Assembly: GCF_002742645.2 (NCBI RefSeq)
Contig: NZ_CP033875.1
Coordinates: forward strand, 3,946,001-4,010,000
From: Caulobacter sp. FWC26
GTDB lineage: Bacteria; Pseudomonadota; Alphaproteobacteria; Caulobacterales; Caulobacteraceae
Direction: 5' to 3'
DNA length: 64,000 bases
Made by a program: the position numbers and the translations under genes. The notes under the pieces are model-generated. The model was not told the origin of the DNA and searched no databases. It saw only the letters and a program-made list of their open reading frames with translations. Below, in pieces: positions 24,525-32,396 of this stretch (positions are counted from its first letter, which is position 1; every line of letters starts with the position of its first letter).

Positions 24525-25175
24525 CTATTCGGAGGGGGTCCGTCCGCTTTCGTCATGGAGGGCGTCGTAGAGCGACCGCAGCATGCCCGCCGTCGCACCC
24601 CAGATGAACCGATCGTTCCAGGGCATGGCGTAGAAATGGCGGCGCGGCCCGCCCGGAACCTCGCGGTGCTGCCGCTGGTGGTTGGCCGGATCCATCAGGA
24701 AATCGAACGGCGTCTCGAAGACGTCGGCGACTTCCTCGGGGCTGGGCGTGAAGGTCGCCCTGGGATCGATGAAGCCCACGACCGGCGTGACGTGAAAGCC
24801 GGTGACGGTCTGATAGCCGTGCAACAGACCGGCCACCGTGACGTGGGCGGGGTCCAGCCCGACCTCCTCCTGAGCCTCGCGCAGAGCCGTGCCCCACGGG
24901 GTCTCGCCTGGATCGCAACGCCCGCCCGGAAAGGCGATCTGGCCGGTATGGCTGCGCAGCGTGTCCGAGCGGCGCGTGAGCAGGATGGTCGGACCATCGT
25001 CGTGCTCGACCAGGCCGACCAGCACGGCGGCCGGACGCAGGGCGTGCGGATTGTCGACTTTCAGGCCCGGGTTGAGATCAAAGTCCGACCGCAGAGGATT
25101 GGCCAGGCTCGGATCGTAATCGGCGATCGGATGCAGGCGGCTGGTGATCCAGGCGCGGCGCTCTTCGCGGGTCAT
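24525..25175 (-). CDS. CoA pyrophosphatase-type Nudix hydrolase (NudL-like)
   Basis: 216 residues. The Nudix box GRCDPGETPWGTALREAQEEVGL (about residues 87-109) is preceded by LTRRSDTLRSHTGQIAFPGG, the signature that separates CoA pyrophosphatases from other Nudix proteins. It would hydrolyse CoA or acyl-CoA to phosphopantetheine and 3',5'-ADP. The ATG overlaps the DUF1285 stop by 4 bp (ATGA), so the two are translationally coupled. It is followed by cca after 73 bp. Confidence 0.9.
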   Translation of the reverse strand: MTREERRAWITSRLHPIADYDPSLANPLRSDFDLNPGLKVDNPHALRPAAVLVGLVEHDDGPTILLTRRSDTLRSHTGQIAFPGGRCDPGETPWGTALREAQEEVGLDPAHVTVAGLLHGYQTVTGFHVTPVVGFIDPRATFTPSPEEVADVFETPFDFLMDPANHQRQHREVPGGPRRHFYAMPWNDRFIWGATAGMLRSLYDALHDESGRTPSE

Positions 25176-25735
25176 GCCGCACCCTTGCCGGGTCCGTTGA
25201 TCGGGAAGAACGCCCCGCCCGAGCGCACGCCCCAGACGCCGCCCTCTTCGACCGCCATCTCGGCCAGTTCGTAGAACACCGCCCGTGCGATCAGCGCCTC
25301 CAGGCCCCGGCGGACGTGGACATAGGGGCGTGGCTCGCCGGTCTCCGCGTCGATCGTGACGCGGATCGGGTTGTCGGGGCCCGCCGTCACCGTGTCGCCG
25401 ACATTGGTCTGGAAGACGAGGTCCTCGCCCTCGCGGTCCACGCGAACCGCGATGAACGGCGCGTCCTCGACGGTGATCCTCATCTTCTCGACCGGCGTCA
25501 CCAGGTGGTAGCCGTCGGGGTCGAAGCGCAGCACGGTCGAGAACAGCCGCACCAGCGCCTCGCGGCCGATCGGCGTGCCCTCGTGGAACCAGACGCCGTC
25601 CTTGCGGATGCGGATGTCGATCTCGCCGCAGTGGGGCGGGTTCCAGAGGTGGACGGGCGGCAGGCCGCGCTCGCCCGCCGCTTTCACGGACTGAGCGACG
25701 CCATCCAGGCCAGACTTGAAAGGCGTGTCGGTCAT
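25172..25735 (-). CDS. DUF1285 protein
   Basis: 187 residues. Recognisable DUF1285 features are NPPHCGEIDIRIRKDGVWFHEGTPIGREALVRLFSTVLR, written in pieces as PPHCGEIDIRI then WFHEGTPI, followed by YHLVTPVEKMRI and DAPFIAV. The family is a beta-rich soluble protein of unknown function that commonly sits directly upstream of nudL and cca in alphaproteobacteria, as it does here. No signal or membrane segment. Confidence 0.87.
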   Translation of the reverse strand: MTDTPFKSGLDGVAQSVKAAGERGLPPVHLWNPPHCGEIDIRIRKDGVWFHEGTPIGREALVRLFSTVLRFDPDGYHLVTPVEKMRITVEDAPFIAVRVDREGEDLVFQTNVGDTVTAGPDNPIRVTIDAETGEPRPYVHVRRGLEALIARAVFYELAEMAVEEGGVWGVRSGGAFFPINGPGKGAA

Positions 25736-25767
25736 GCCCGTTCAGTTAGGCTGTCGGGCGCGCCGGC

Positions 25768-26298
25768 TCAAGCGCGAGGGTCAACGGCGACGAGGCCGGA
25801 GAGCCCTTCGTCGCCGCCTTCGCGCAGCGGCAACAGCAGGACGCGGCGCTGATCGACCGGCCCGGGCATCACGACCCCGGCCGTGTGGGCGTTCGAAAAG
25901 CCGACGCGTCCGAAATAGGGGCCGTCGCCCACCAGAAGCACCGCGCGCCAGCCGGCGGCCCGGGCGGCCTCGCAGGCGGCCTCGACCAGGGCCTGGCCCA
26001 AGCCGGCGCTGCGCTCGTCGGGATCCACGGCCAGCGGCCCCAGGAACGCGACGGGTTCGCCGCCGATCGTCACGGGCCACATCCGCACGCAGCCCACAGG
26101 CGCGCCGCCGCGCAGGGACACGAACGAGCAGTCGGCCAGCAGGGTGTTGCCCTCGCGCAGGCGCTCGGACGACTTTGCGAACCGGCCGGGGCCGAAGACC
26201 CGGTCGATCAGGGCGGTGACGGCGGCTTCCATCGCCGGGGTCACGTGGACCAGCGGCGGAAAGGGGTCGGGAGAAAGAGACTGTTGAACGGAGGTCAT
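25768..26298 (-). CDS. GNAT family N-acetyltransferase
   Basis: 176 residues from ATG 26298, which follows GAAGG. The acetyl-CoA site is visible as LGPLAVDPDERSAGLGQALV (the V-x-P-x(5)-G-x-G-x-A form), followed by ACEAARAAGWRAVLLVGD and YFGRVGFSNA, typical of the YhbS-like GNAT branch. The substrate is unknown. It is divergent from the MFS exporter gene across about 200 bp in which no clear gene is seen. Confidence 0.85.
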   Translation of the reverse strand: MTSVQQSLSPDPFPPLVHVTPAMEAAVTALIDRVFGPGRFAKSSERLREGNTLLADCSFVSLRGGAPVGCVRMWPVTIGGEPVAFLGPLAVDPDERSAGLGQALVEAACEAARAAGWRAVLLVGDGPYFGRVGFSNAHTAGVVMPGPVDQRRVLLLPLREGGDEGLSGLVAVDPRA

Positions 26299-26500
26299 CG
26301 GCCTTCGGAAAATGCGAAAGGGCGTCGGGGGCTCCCGACACGAAGGCGCGCGGGAGGGCTTCAGATCGTGGCGCGTTCGCGCATCATTCGTCGCAGGCGT
26401 CGCATGCCTGATAGCCTCCAAAGGATGCGGCGCTGTAGGACCAACCCCTCCGCAGGTCAATAACGTTGCGGTGCGACGACTTGGCCCTATGTTCGGCGCG

Positions 26501-27769
26501 ATGTCCGATCCCGCCGCCCCCTCGTCCGAGCCCGCGCTCGAGAGCTCTACCCGCGCCCTGTTACGGGAGCGTGACTTTCTTCTGTTCTGGACGGCGCGGT
26601 TCGTCTCCACCCTGGGGGTGCAGATCCAGTCGGTGGCCCTGGGCTGGCAGGTCTACGCCATCGCCCGCATGACCCGCTCGGTCGGCGAGTCGGCGTTCCT
26701 GGTCAGCATGATCGGCTTGGCGCAGTTCCTGCCGCTGTTCCTGCTGACCCTGGTGGCCGGCGAGACGGCCGATCGGCGGACCCGCAAGCTGATCGTCGCC
26801 GCGACCCTGGCGCTGGACGCCGTCAGCGCCGGCGTGTTGCTGATCCTGGCCCTGATGGGCTCGCACCAGCTGTGGCCGATCTTCGCGATCTCGGTGCTGT
26901 TCGGCGCCAGCCGCGCCTTTCTCTCTCCGGCCAGCAGCGCCATGGGGCCGATGCTGGTGCCGCGTCCGTTGCTGCCGCGCGCCATCGCCTGGCAGTCGCT
27001 GTCCTGGCAGGCCGGGTCGATCGGCGGGCCAGCGCTGGGCGGCCTGCTCCTGATCCACTCGCCGGGCCTGGCGTTCGGGGCCTCGTTCGCCCTCTACCTG
27101 ACCGCGGCCCTGCTCGCCCTGGCCATCCGCAAGCCCACCAAGCCCGAGCAGCAGCCCGGCTCTCGCGTCGAGCTGATCAAGGAAGGCCTCTCCTACGTCT
27201 GGAACAACAAGATCGTGTTCGGCTCGATCTCGCTGGACCTTTTCGCCGTGATCCTGGGCGGCGCGACGGCCCTCCTGCCGGTATTCGCCAAGGACGTGCT
27301 GCACATCGGTCCCGGCGGCTTTGGCCTGCTGCGCGCCGCCCCCGCGATCGGCGCCTGCCTTGTCGGGATCTATCTCGCCGCCAACCCGATCCGACGCCAG
27401 GCCGGCAAGATCATGTTCGCCGGAGTCGCCGTCTTCGGCCTGGCCACGGTGGTCTTTGGTCTCTCCAAGCTGGTCTGGCTGTCGGTGGCGGCCCTGGCGG
27501 TGCTGGGCGGCGCCGACATGCTGAGCGTCTATGTCCGCCAGACCCTGGTGCAGATCGTCACCCCCGACGCCATGCGCGGCCGGGTCGCCGCCGTCTCGGG
27601 CGTGTTCATCAGCGCCTCCAATGAGCTGGGCGAGGTCGAGAGCGGCGCTGCGGCCTGGCTGCTGGGTCCGATCGGCGCGGCGGTGTTCGGCGGTGTCGGC
27701 GCCATGGCGATCACCGGAATCTGGGCCTTCCTGTTCCCCGAGCTGCGTAAGGCCGACCGGCTGGAGTGA
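26501..27769 (+). CDS. MFS transporter, EntS-like (MFS_3)
   Basis: 422 residues from ATG 26501 (MSDPAAPSSEPALESST); an ATG at 26489 adds four residues and neither has a clear ribosome site. There are about twelve transmembrane helices. The GETADRRTRKLIVAATLALD loop is the MFS A-motif of the MFS_3/enterobactin-exporter type, and SYVWNNKIVFGSISLDL marks the central loop. It probably exports a small molecule by proton antiport. It converges on the ECF sigma gene with an 8-bp gap. Confidence 0.85.
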   Translation: MSDPAAPSSEPALESSTRALLRERDFLLFWTARFVSTLGVQIQSVALGWQVYAIARMTRSVGESAFLVSMIGLAQFLPLFLLTLVAGETADRRTRKLIVAATLALDAVSAGVLLILALMGSHQLWPIFAISVLFGASRAFLSPASSAMGPMLVPRPLLPRAIAWQSLSWQAGSIGGPALGGLLLIHSPGLAFGASFALYLTAALLALAIRKPTKPEQQPGSRVELIKEGLSYVWNNKIVFGSISLDLFAVILGGATALLPVFAKDVLHIGPGGFGLLRAAPAIGACLVGIYLAANPIRRQAGKIMFAGVAVFGLATVVFGLSKLVWLSVAALAVLGGADMLSVYVRQTLVQIVTPDAMRGRVAAVSGVFISASNELGEVESGAAAWLLGPIGAAVFGGVGAMAITGIWAFLFPELRKADRLE

Positions 27770-27777
27770 GGCGGAGC

Positions 27778-28995
27778 TTAAGGCGACATCATCCGCTTAC
27801 GGATCAACCAGAGCCGTTCGGCCTCCCCCGGCGCCATCTCGATCGCCCTGTCATAGGCCTGCAGCGCCTCTCCGGACCGTCCAAGTCGCGCCAGCAGATC
27901 CGCCCTGACCGCGTGATAGGGCTGGAAGGCGTCGAGCCGCTCGGCGTCCAGCGCCTCGACCTCGGCGAGGGCGGCCTCCGGCCCGGCGACCTCGGCCAGC
28001 GCGACCGCGCGGTTGAGGCGGACGAACGGGTCATCGCCCTCTTGCAGGAGCAGGTCGTACAGCGCCAGCAGGGTCGCCCAAGGCGGCGGCTCGGCGAGGG
28101 ACCGCCGCAGGGCCCAGGCCGCATGCAACGCCGCGCGCAACTGGCGCGGGCCCGGATGGTTCAGCCGCGCGGCGCGGCGCAGCAGCGCGTCGCCCTCGGC
28201 GATCAGGGCCCGGTTCCAACGCTTCGGATCCTGCTCGGCCAGGGGGACCATGGCGCCGCCCGCGTCCAGGCGCGCGGGCCGCCGCGCCTCGGCGAAGCGG
28301 ACCAGGGCGGCGAAGGCCAGGGCCTCGGGATCGCCGGGGGCTAGGTCCGTCAACACGGCGGTCAGGTCCAGCATCTCGCGGGCGTAGCCGGCGTGCGGCC
28401 CCGAGCCGGCGGCGTCCTCATGGGCGCGGGCGTAGGCCACTTCCAGGGTCGAAAGCACCGCCGCCATCCGGTCGGGCCAGGCCTCTGGACTGGGAACCTC
28501 GAACGACACGCCCGCCTGCGCGATCTTCTTCTTGGCGCGGGTCAGGCGCTGGAACATGGCCGGTTCAGCGACCAGGAAGGCGCGAGCGATCTCGGCGACC
28601 GAGAGGCCGCACACCAGGCGCAGGGTCAGGGCGGCGCGCGACTCCGGCGCGACCGCCGGGTGGCAGCAGACAAAGATCAGCCGCAACCGCTCGTCGGGGA
28701 TCAGGCGGTCGTCGGCGGTCAAGATATCCTCGGCCGTGGGGGGCGGCGCGGGCGGTTCAACAGCGTTGGCGCGACGAATGTTCCGCCTACGGATCATATC
28801 AAGCGCGCAGCGTCGCGCGGTGGCGTAAAGCCACGCGGCAGGGTCCAGCGGCGGCGCGGCGGGCCACACCGCCGCCGCCCGTGCGCAGGCTTCGGCATAG
28901 GCCTCTTCGGCCAGGTCGAGGTCGCGGAAGGCGGCGGCCAGGGCGGCGACGATCCTGCCGCCGTCCCGCCGCGCTGTCTGGTCGAGGGGGCTCAA
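27778..28995 (-). CDS. ECF42-type RNA polymerase sigma factor
   Basis: 405 residues starting with a TTG that overlaps the stop of the upstream DGPF gene. The N-terminal 170 residues are sigma-2 (ATARRCALDMIRRRNIRR) and sigma-4 (LTLRLVCGLSVAEIARAFLV). A long C-terminal extension (about 175-405) of DUF6596 plus TPR-like helices follows (LALYDLLLQEGDDPFVRLNRAVALAEVAGP). The fused C-terminal domain and the adjacent YCII/DGPF gene define the ECF42 group. There is no anti-sigma gene; the extension is thought to control activity. Confidence 0.92.
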   Translation of the reverse strand: MSPLDQTARRDGGRIVAALAAAFRDLDLAEEAYAEACARAAAVWPAAPPLDPAAWLYATARRCALDMIRRRNIRRANAVEPPAPPPTAEDILTADDRLIPDERLRLIFVCCHPAVAPESRAALTLRLVCGLSVAEIARAFLVAEPAMFQRLTRAKKKIAQAGVSFEVPSPEAWPDRMAAVLSTLEVAYARAHEDAAGSGPHAGYAREMLDLTAVLTDLAPGDPEALAFAALVRFAEARRPARLDAGGAMVPLAEQDPKRWNRALIAEGDALLRRAARLNHPGPRQLRAALHAAWALRRSLAEPPPWATLLALYDLLLQEGDDPFVRLNRAVALAEVAGPEAALAEVEALDAERLDAFQPYHAVRADLLARLGRSGEALQAYDRAIEMAPGEAERLWLIRKRMMSP

Positions 28996-29342
28996 TCTTC
29001 GTCGATGATCGGGCGCACCTCGACCGCGCCGTCGCCGGCGAAGGGGATGCGCCTCGCGATGGCCAGGGCCGCGTCGAGGTCCGGAACCTCGATCACGTAG
29101 AAGCCGCCCAACTGCTCACGCGCCTCGGCGTAGGGGCCGTCGTGCAGGGTGTCGACGCCGCGCGCCTTGCGCAGGGTGGTGGCGGTGTCTGACGACTTCA
29201 GACCCTGGCCGCCGCGTAGGACGCCCTGCTCGGCCAGTTCGGCCGCCAGAGCCCCGTGGGCGGCGATGATCGCTTCCAGGCTGGTCGCGCCGTCTTCGGC
29301 ATAGACCGCTTCGTTCTCGTACAGCAGCAGCGCGTATTGCAT
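28992..29342 (-). CDS. YCII/DGPF domain protein, partner of the ECF42 sigma factor
   Basis: 116 residues from an ATG with GGGAGAA upstream. MQYALLLYENEAVY and the DGPYAEAREQLGGFYVIEVPD segment with the DGP motif identify the YCII-related DGPF family. Such genes are the usual targets and partners of ECF42 sigma factors. The stop overlaps the sigma start (TTGA). A TGTCGA-N17-CGTC promoter lies 48-74 bp upstream of its start codon. The enzymatic role is unknown. Confidence 0.9.
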   Translation of the reverse strand: MQYALLLYENEAVYAEDGATSLEAIIAAHGALAAELAEQGVLRGGQGLKSSDTATTLRKARGVDTLHDGPYAEAREQLGGFYVIEVPDLDAALAIARRIPFAGDGAVEVRPIIDED

Positions 29343-29389
29343 GGTCTTCTCCCATTGGCGCGCGACCATCGCGACGCCTCGCCCCCTGA

Positions 29390-29416
29390 GACGCGCCAGT
29401 TCGGCGGGATTCGACA
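29390..29416 (-). promoter_or_regulatory. Candidate ECF42 promoter (TGTCGA-N17-CGTC)
   Basis: On the minus strand TGTCGA (29416-29411) is followed after exactly 17 bp by CGTC (29393-29390), upstream of the DGPF gene. From memory, TGTCGA is the -35 described for ECF42-dependent promoters, and CGTC is a common ECF -10. The position and spacing suggest an autoregulated DGPF-sigma operon. Confidence 0.6.
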
Positions 29417-29493
29417 GCGGCCGCAAAAAAATGTCGAGAGGGGGCTATCGCCTCGGAGTAAGGGAACTTGGGTGACACGCTGTGTTCTAACCC

Positions 29494-29600
29494 GTGTCAT
29501 CCCGGCCGTAGCGCAGCGTAGAGCCGGGACCCAGGGGCGGCAGGCACGGCGCTTTGACACCCCCTGGGTCCCGGGTCGGCTACGCCGCCCGGGATGACAC
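29494..29600. repeat. Long palindromic repeat family A, copy 3
   Basis: The unit runs from GTGTCATCCCGG to CCGGGATGACAC, with GGGACCCAGGGG and CCCCTGGGTCCC inside, matching 16313-16434 and 16941-17055. It occupies the intergenic space between the divergent DGPF and ligase genes; the rest of this gap, apart from the ECF promoter and an inverted repeat at 29673, shows nothing recognisable. Confidence 0.9.
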
Positions 29601-29672
29601 GGAGGCGGACGGTCTCATCAGCGGGCCAAAACGCCGAGGGCCGTCGTCCAGCCGCATGGATTGAACAGCGTT

Positions 29673-29696
29673 ATGACCCGAGACATAACAGGTCAT
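29673..29696. promoter_or_regulatory. Inverted repeat overlapping the ligase start codon
   Basis: ATGACC (29673-29678) and GGTCAT (29691-29696) form a perfect 6-bp inverted repeat with a 12-bp spacer. The right arm overlaps the ATG (29695-29697) of the feruloyl-CoA synthase-like gene. No Shine-Dalgarno is present, so the mRNA may be leaderless and the repeat may be an operator acting at the transcription start. Confidence 0.4.
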
Positions 29697-31599
29697 GGAC
29701 GGATCGCCCCTCGCCACAGCTCCCTTCCGTGACGCTCGCTATGCGCCCCGTGCGCTGGAGGTCGAGCGACTCCAGGGCGAGGAAGGCGAGACGCTGATCC
29801 TGCGCAATCCCATGCCCTATTCCGATGCGGTGCGGACCACGACCGCGCCGTTGGCGCGCTGGGCCATCGAGGCGGCGGACCGGATCTGGCTGGCTGAACG
29901 CGACGGCGAGGGCTGGCGCACCGTGACCTATGCGCAGGCGAGGTCTCGGGTCGAGGCGCTGGCGGGCGGGCTGACGGCGTTGGGGCTGCGCCGAGGTCAG
30001 CCGTTGCTGATCCTGGCGCGAAACGGGATCGACCACGCCCTGATCGCCTACGCCGCCATGAGCCTGGGGGCGCCCGCCGCGCCGGTCTCGCCGCAATATG
30101 GGCTCAAGGGCGCGGATCTCACCCGGCTGCAGCACGCCGTTGAGCGGCTAAAGCCCGCCGCCGTCTATGCCGACGACGCCGAGGCGTTCGGCGACGCCCT
30201 GGCCGCCCGGTTTCTGGCCGGACTGCCGGTGGTGGTCAGCCGCAATGTCCGCCCCGAAGACGTCGCCTTCGAGTCGCTGCTGGAGAGCCCGCCGCTCGCG
30301 CCGGTCGCAGAGCCGGGCGATGTGGCCAAGCTGCTGTTGACCTCCGGCTCGACCGGCAAACCCAAGGCGGTGATCTGCACGCACGCCAACATCGCGCTGA
30401 ACGCGGCGCAGATCGAGGCCTGCTACGCCGACCCCGAGCCGCCGGTGCTGGTCAATTCCGCGCCGTGGAGCCACAGCCTGGGCGCCAACGCCATCCTGCA
30501 CATGGTGCTGCACCGGGGCGGGACGCTCTACATCGACGCCGGCCAGCCCGTGCCCGGGCGCTTCGCCGAGACCGTGCGGAACTTGTCGGAGGTGGCGACG
30601 ACCTATCACAACATGGTCCCGGCCGGTTGGGGCATGTTCGTCGGCGAGCTGGAGCGTGACGCGGCCTTGGCTGCGAAGTTCTTCGAGAGGGTGCGGGTTC
30701 TGCAGTACGGCGGGGCCTCGATGGCCCAGTCGATCCTCGACCGGGTGCAGGCCGTGGCCGTGCGGACGGTGGGGGAGCGGATCACCTTCGCCGCCGGCTA
30801 TGGCGCAACCGAGACGGGGCCGACGGCCTGCAACATCCATTGGCTGAACGCCCGATCGGGAATGGTGGGACTGCCCACCCCCGGCACGGCCGTGAAGCTC
30901 GTGCCAGCCGGCGACGGCGGCAAGTTCGAGATCCGGGTGAAAGGGCCGCAGGTCTCACCGGGCTATCTCGATCAGCCCGAGGCCACGGCCCAGGCCTTCG
31001 ACGAGGAGGGCTTCTACCGCTTGGGCGACGCGGCGCGGCTGGCCGATCCGCAAGACCCGGCGGCGGGGCTGGTGTTCGACGGGCGCCTGGTCGAGAACTT
31101 CAAGCTGGCCAGCGGCACCTTCGTCGCGGCCGGGGCCCTGCGGGTCGCGGCGGTGTCGGCGATCGGCGGCGTGGTGTCCGACGCGGTGGTCTGCGGCGAG
31201 GGACAGGAGGGCGTCGGCCTGATGCTGTTCGTCGACGCCAAGACGGCCGCGCAGCTCGGCGACGCTGCAGCGGTGCGTTCGGCCATCGTCGAGGGCCTAT
31301 CGCGGATGAACGCGTCGGCCAAGGGCGGAGGGGGGCGGATCGCCCGCGCCCTGATCCTGGACGGCGCGCCGGACGCGGCCAGCGGCGAGCTGACGGACAA
31401 GGGCTATATCAACCAGGCCCTGGCGCGGGATCGGCGGCCGAAGGAACTGGAGCGGCTGTTTGCAGATAACCCGGACGCCGGGGTGATGGTGTTCTCCCAA
31501 TCCGACCTCCCCGGCGAAGGCCGGGGCCCAGATCGAACCCACGGAGGTCCGCCGGAAGCGCAGGGCCGTCGGCGCGTCACCTTCAAACGCTCAGGCTGA
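29695..31599 (+). CDS. Feruloyl-CoA synthase-like ligase with repeat-encoded C-terminal tail
   Basis: 634 residues. ANL-superfamily motifs are LLTSGSTGKPKAVICTH, AGYGATETGPTACNIHW, YRLGDAARLADPQDP and FKLASGTFVAAG, closely parallel to the gene at 8401-10266, so the two are paralogues. The final 30 or so residues (from SQSDLPGEGRGPD) are encoded by the arm and spacer of a 32-bp inverted repeat and are not family sequence. The start overlaps a 6-bp inverted repeat and lacks a ribosome site. Substrate: probably an aromatic or hydroxycinnamic acid, by family. It overlaps the lysoplasmalogenase gene tail to tail by 9 bp. Confidence 0.83.
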   Translation: MDGSPLATAPFRDARYAPRALEVERLQGEEGETLILRNPMPYSDAVRTTTAPLARWAIEAADRIWLAERDGEGWRTVTYAQARSRVEALAGGLTALGLRRGQPLLILARNGIDHALIAYAAMSLGAPAAPVSPQYGLKGADLTRLQHAVERLKPAAVYADDAEAFGDALAARFLAGLPVVVSRNVRPEDVAFESLLESPPLAPVAEPGDVAKLLLTSGSTGKPKAVICTHANIALNAAQIEACYADPEPPVLVNSAPWSHSLGANAILHMVLHRGGTLYIDAGQPVPGRFAETVRNLSEVATTYHNMVPAGWGMFVGELERDAALAAKFFERVRVLQYGGASMAQSILDRVQAVAVRTVGERITFAAGYGATETGPTACNIHWLNARSGMVGLPTPGTAVKLVPAGDGGKFEIRVKGPQVSPGYLDQPEATAQAFDEEGFYRLGDAARLADPQDPAAGLVFDGRLVENFKLASGTFVAAGALRVAAVSAIGGVVSDAVVCGEGQEGVGLMLFVDAKTAAQLGDAAAVRSAIVEGLSRMNASAKGGGGRIARALILDGAPDAASGELTDKGYINQALARDRRPKELERLFADNPDAGVMVFSQSDLPGEGRGPDRTHGGPPEAQGRRRVTFKRSG

Positions 31600-31631
31600 A
31601 TCTGGGCCCCGGCCTTCGCCGGGGAGGTCGG
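31502..31631. repeat. 32-bp perfect inverted repeat shared by two convergent gene ends
   Basis: Arm 1 spans 31502-31533 and arm 2 31600-31631; they are exact reverse complements over 32 bases, each with an inner CCCCGGC/GCCGGGG palindrome. Arm 1 is read as DLPGEGRGPD by the ligase on the plus strand, and arm 2 gives the same peptide to the lysoplasmalogenase on the minus strand. The core resembles the inner hairpin of family A copy 1 (16402-16415). Confidence 0.92.
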
Positions 31632-32271
31632 TTGTGGAGGCGTCCAACGCCCCAGCCACACCGACGCAGATCAGCAGCTGCCCGAAATAGTAGAGCCCCC
31701 AGACGCTCAGCCCCGTGGCCAAGTTGTCGGGCAACGGCCCCAGACGGCCGAAGATCAACAAATCCGAGACCACGAACATCAGCGCGCCCAGGCCCACGGT
31801 CTTGAACGGGAACCGGCTCATCATGGCCGTGGCGGCCATCACCGCCAGGAACAGGCTGTAGAGGGCGATCCCCGGCGCGCCGGCGCGGTCGCTGGGCAAC
31901 AGGAACGACACGGCGACCACGACCGGGATCAGCGCCAGCGGCGCCAGCGACCCAGGCTTGCGGTGGCGAAGATAGAGGCCGCTGGCCACCACGTGTCCCA
32001 GCAGGAACGAGATCGCGCCAACCGTGAGGCCGTGGGTCTCCAGCAGGACGTCGCCGCCGGTCCCCAGCGCCATGATGGCGGCGAGCAGCCAGCCGTCCAG
32101 CGACCGGGCCCGCAGCGCGGCGTGGATCGCCAGGAGGGCGACGCCCGAGCCCTTCCAGGCGGTCTCGACCCCAGGCGGCAGGGTCAGACCCCAGCTGGCC
32201 ACATAGCTGACCCCGGCGATCACCGAAGCGATCAGCGTCCACCGCGCGGCCGCGCTCATGGCTTGCATCAT
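31591..32271 (-). CDS. Lysoplasmalogenase (YhhN/TMEM86 family)
   Basis: 226 residues with about eight membrane helices. The conserved acidic positions of the YhhN family are recognisable in ALGTGGDVLLE and FVVSDLLIFGRLGPLP. It would hydrolyse the vinyl-ether bond of lysoplasmalogens or act on related lipids. The last residues (DLPGEGRGPDSA) come from the inverted repeat rather than the family. An upstream Met pair (MMQAM) makes the exact start uncertain by four residues. Confidence 0.8.
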   Translation of the reverse strand: MMQAMSAAARWTLIASVIAGVSYVASWGLTLPPGVETAWKGSGVALLAIHAALRARSLDGWLLAAIMALGTGGDVLLETHGLTVGAISFLLGHVVASGLYLRHRKPGSLAPLALIPVVVAVSFLLPSDRAGAPGIALYSLFLAVMAATAMMSRFPFKTVGLGALMFVVSDLLIFGRLGPLPDNLATGLSVWGLYYFGQLLICVGVAGALDASTTDLPGEGRGPDSA

Positions 32272-32396
32272 TCTGTCCCCCCGCTTTTTGCGCAGACTGC
32301 GCCGCCCAGCCCTCTGAGCGCAATCGCCTTGAAGCGTCCCGGGTTGGCGCGGCCGGCGAAATGTCGGAAGGAAGAGGCATAGGTACGGAGAAGACC

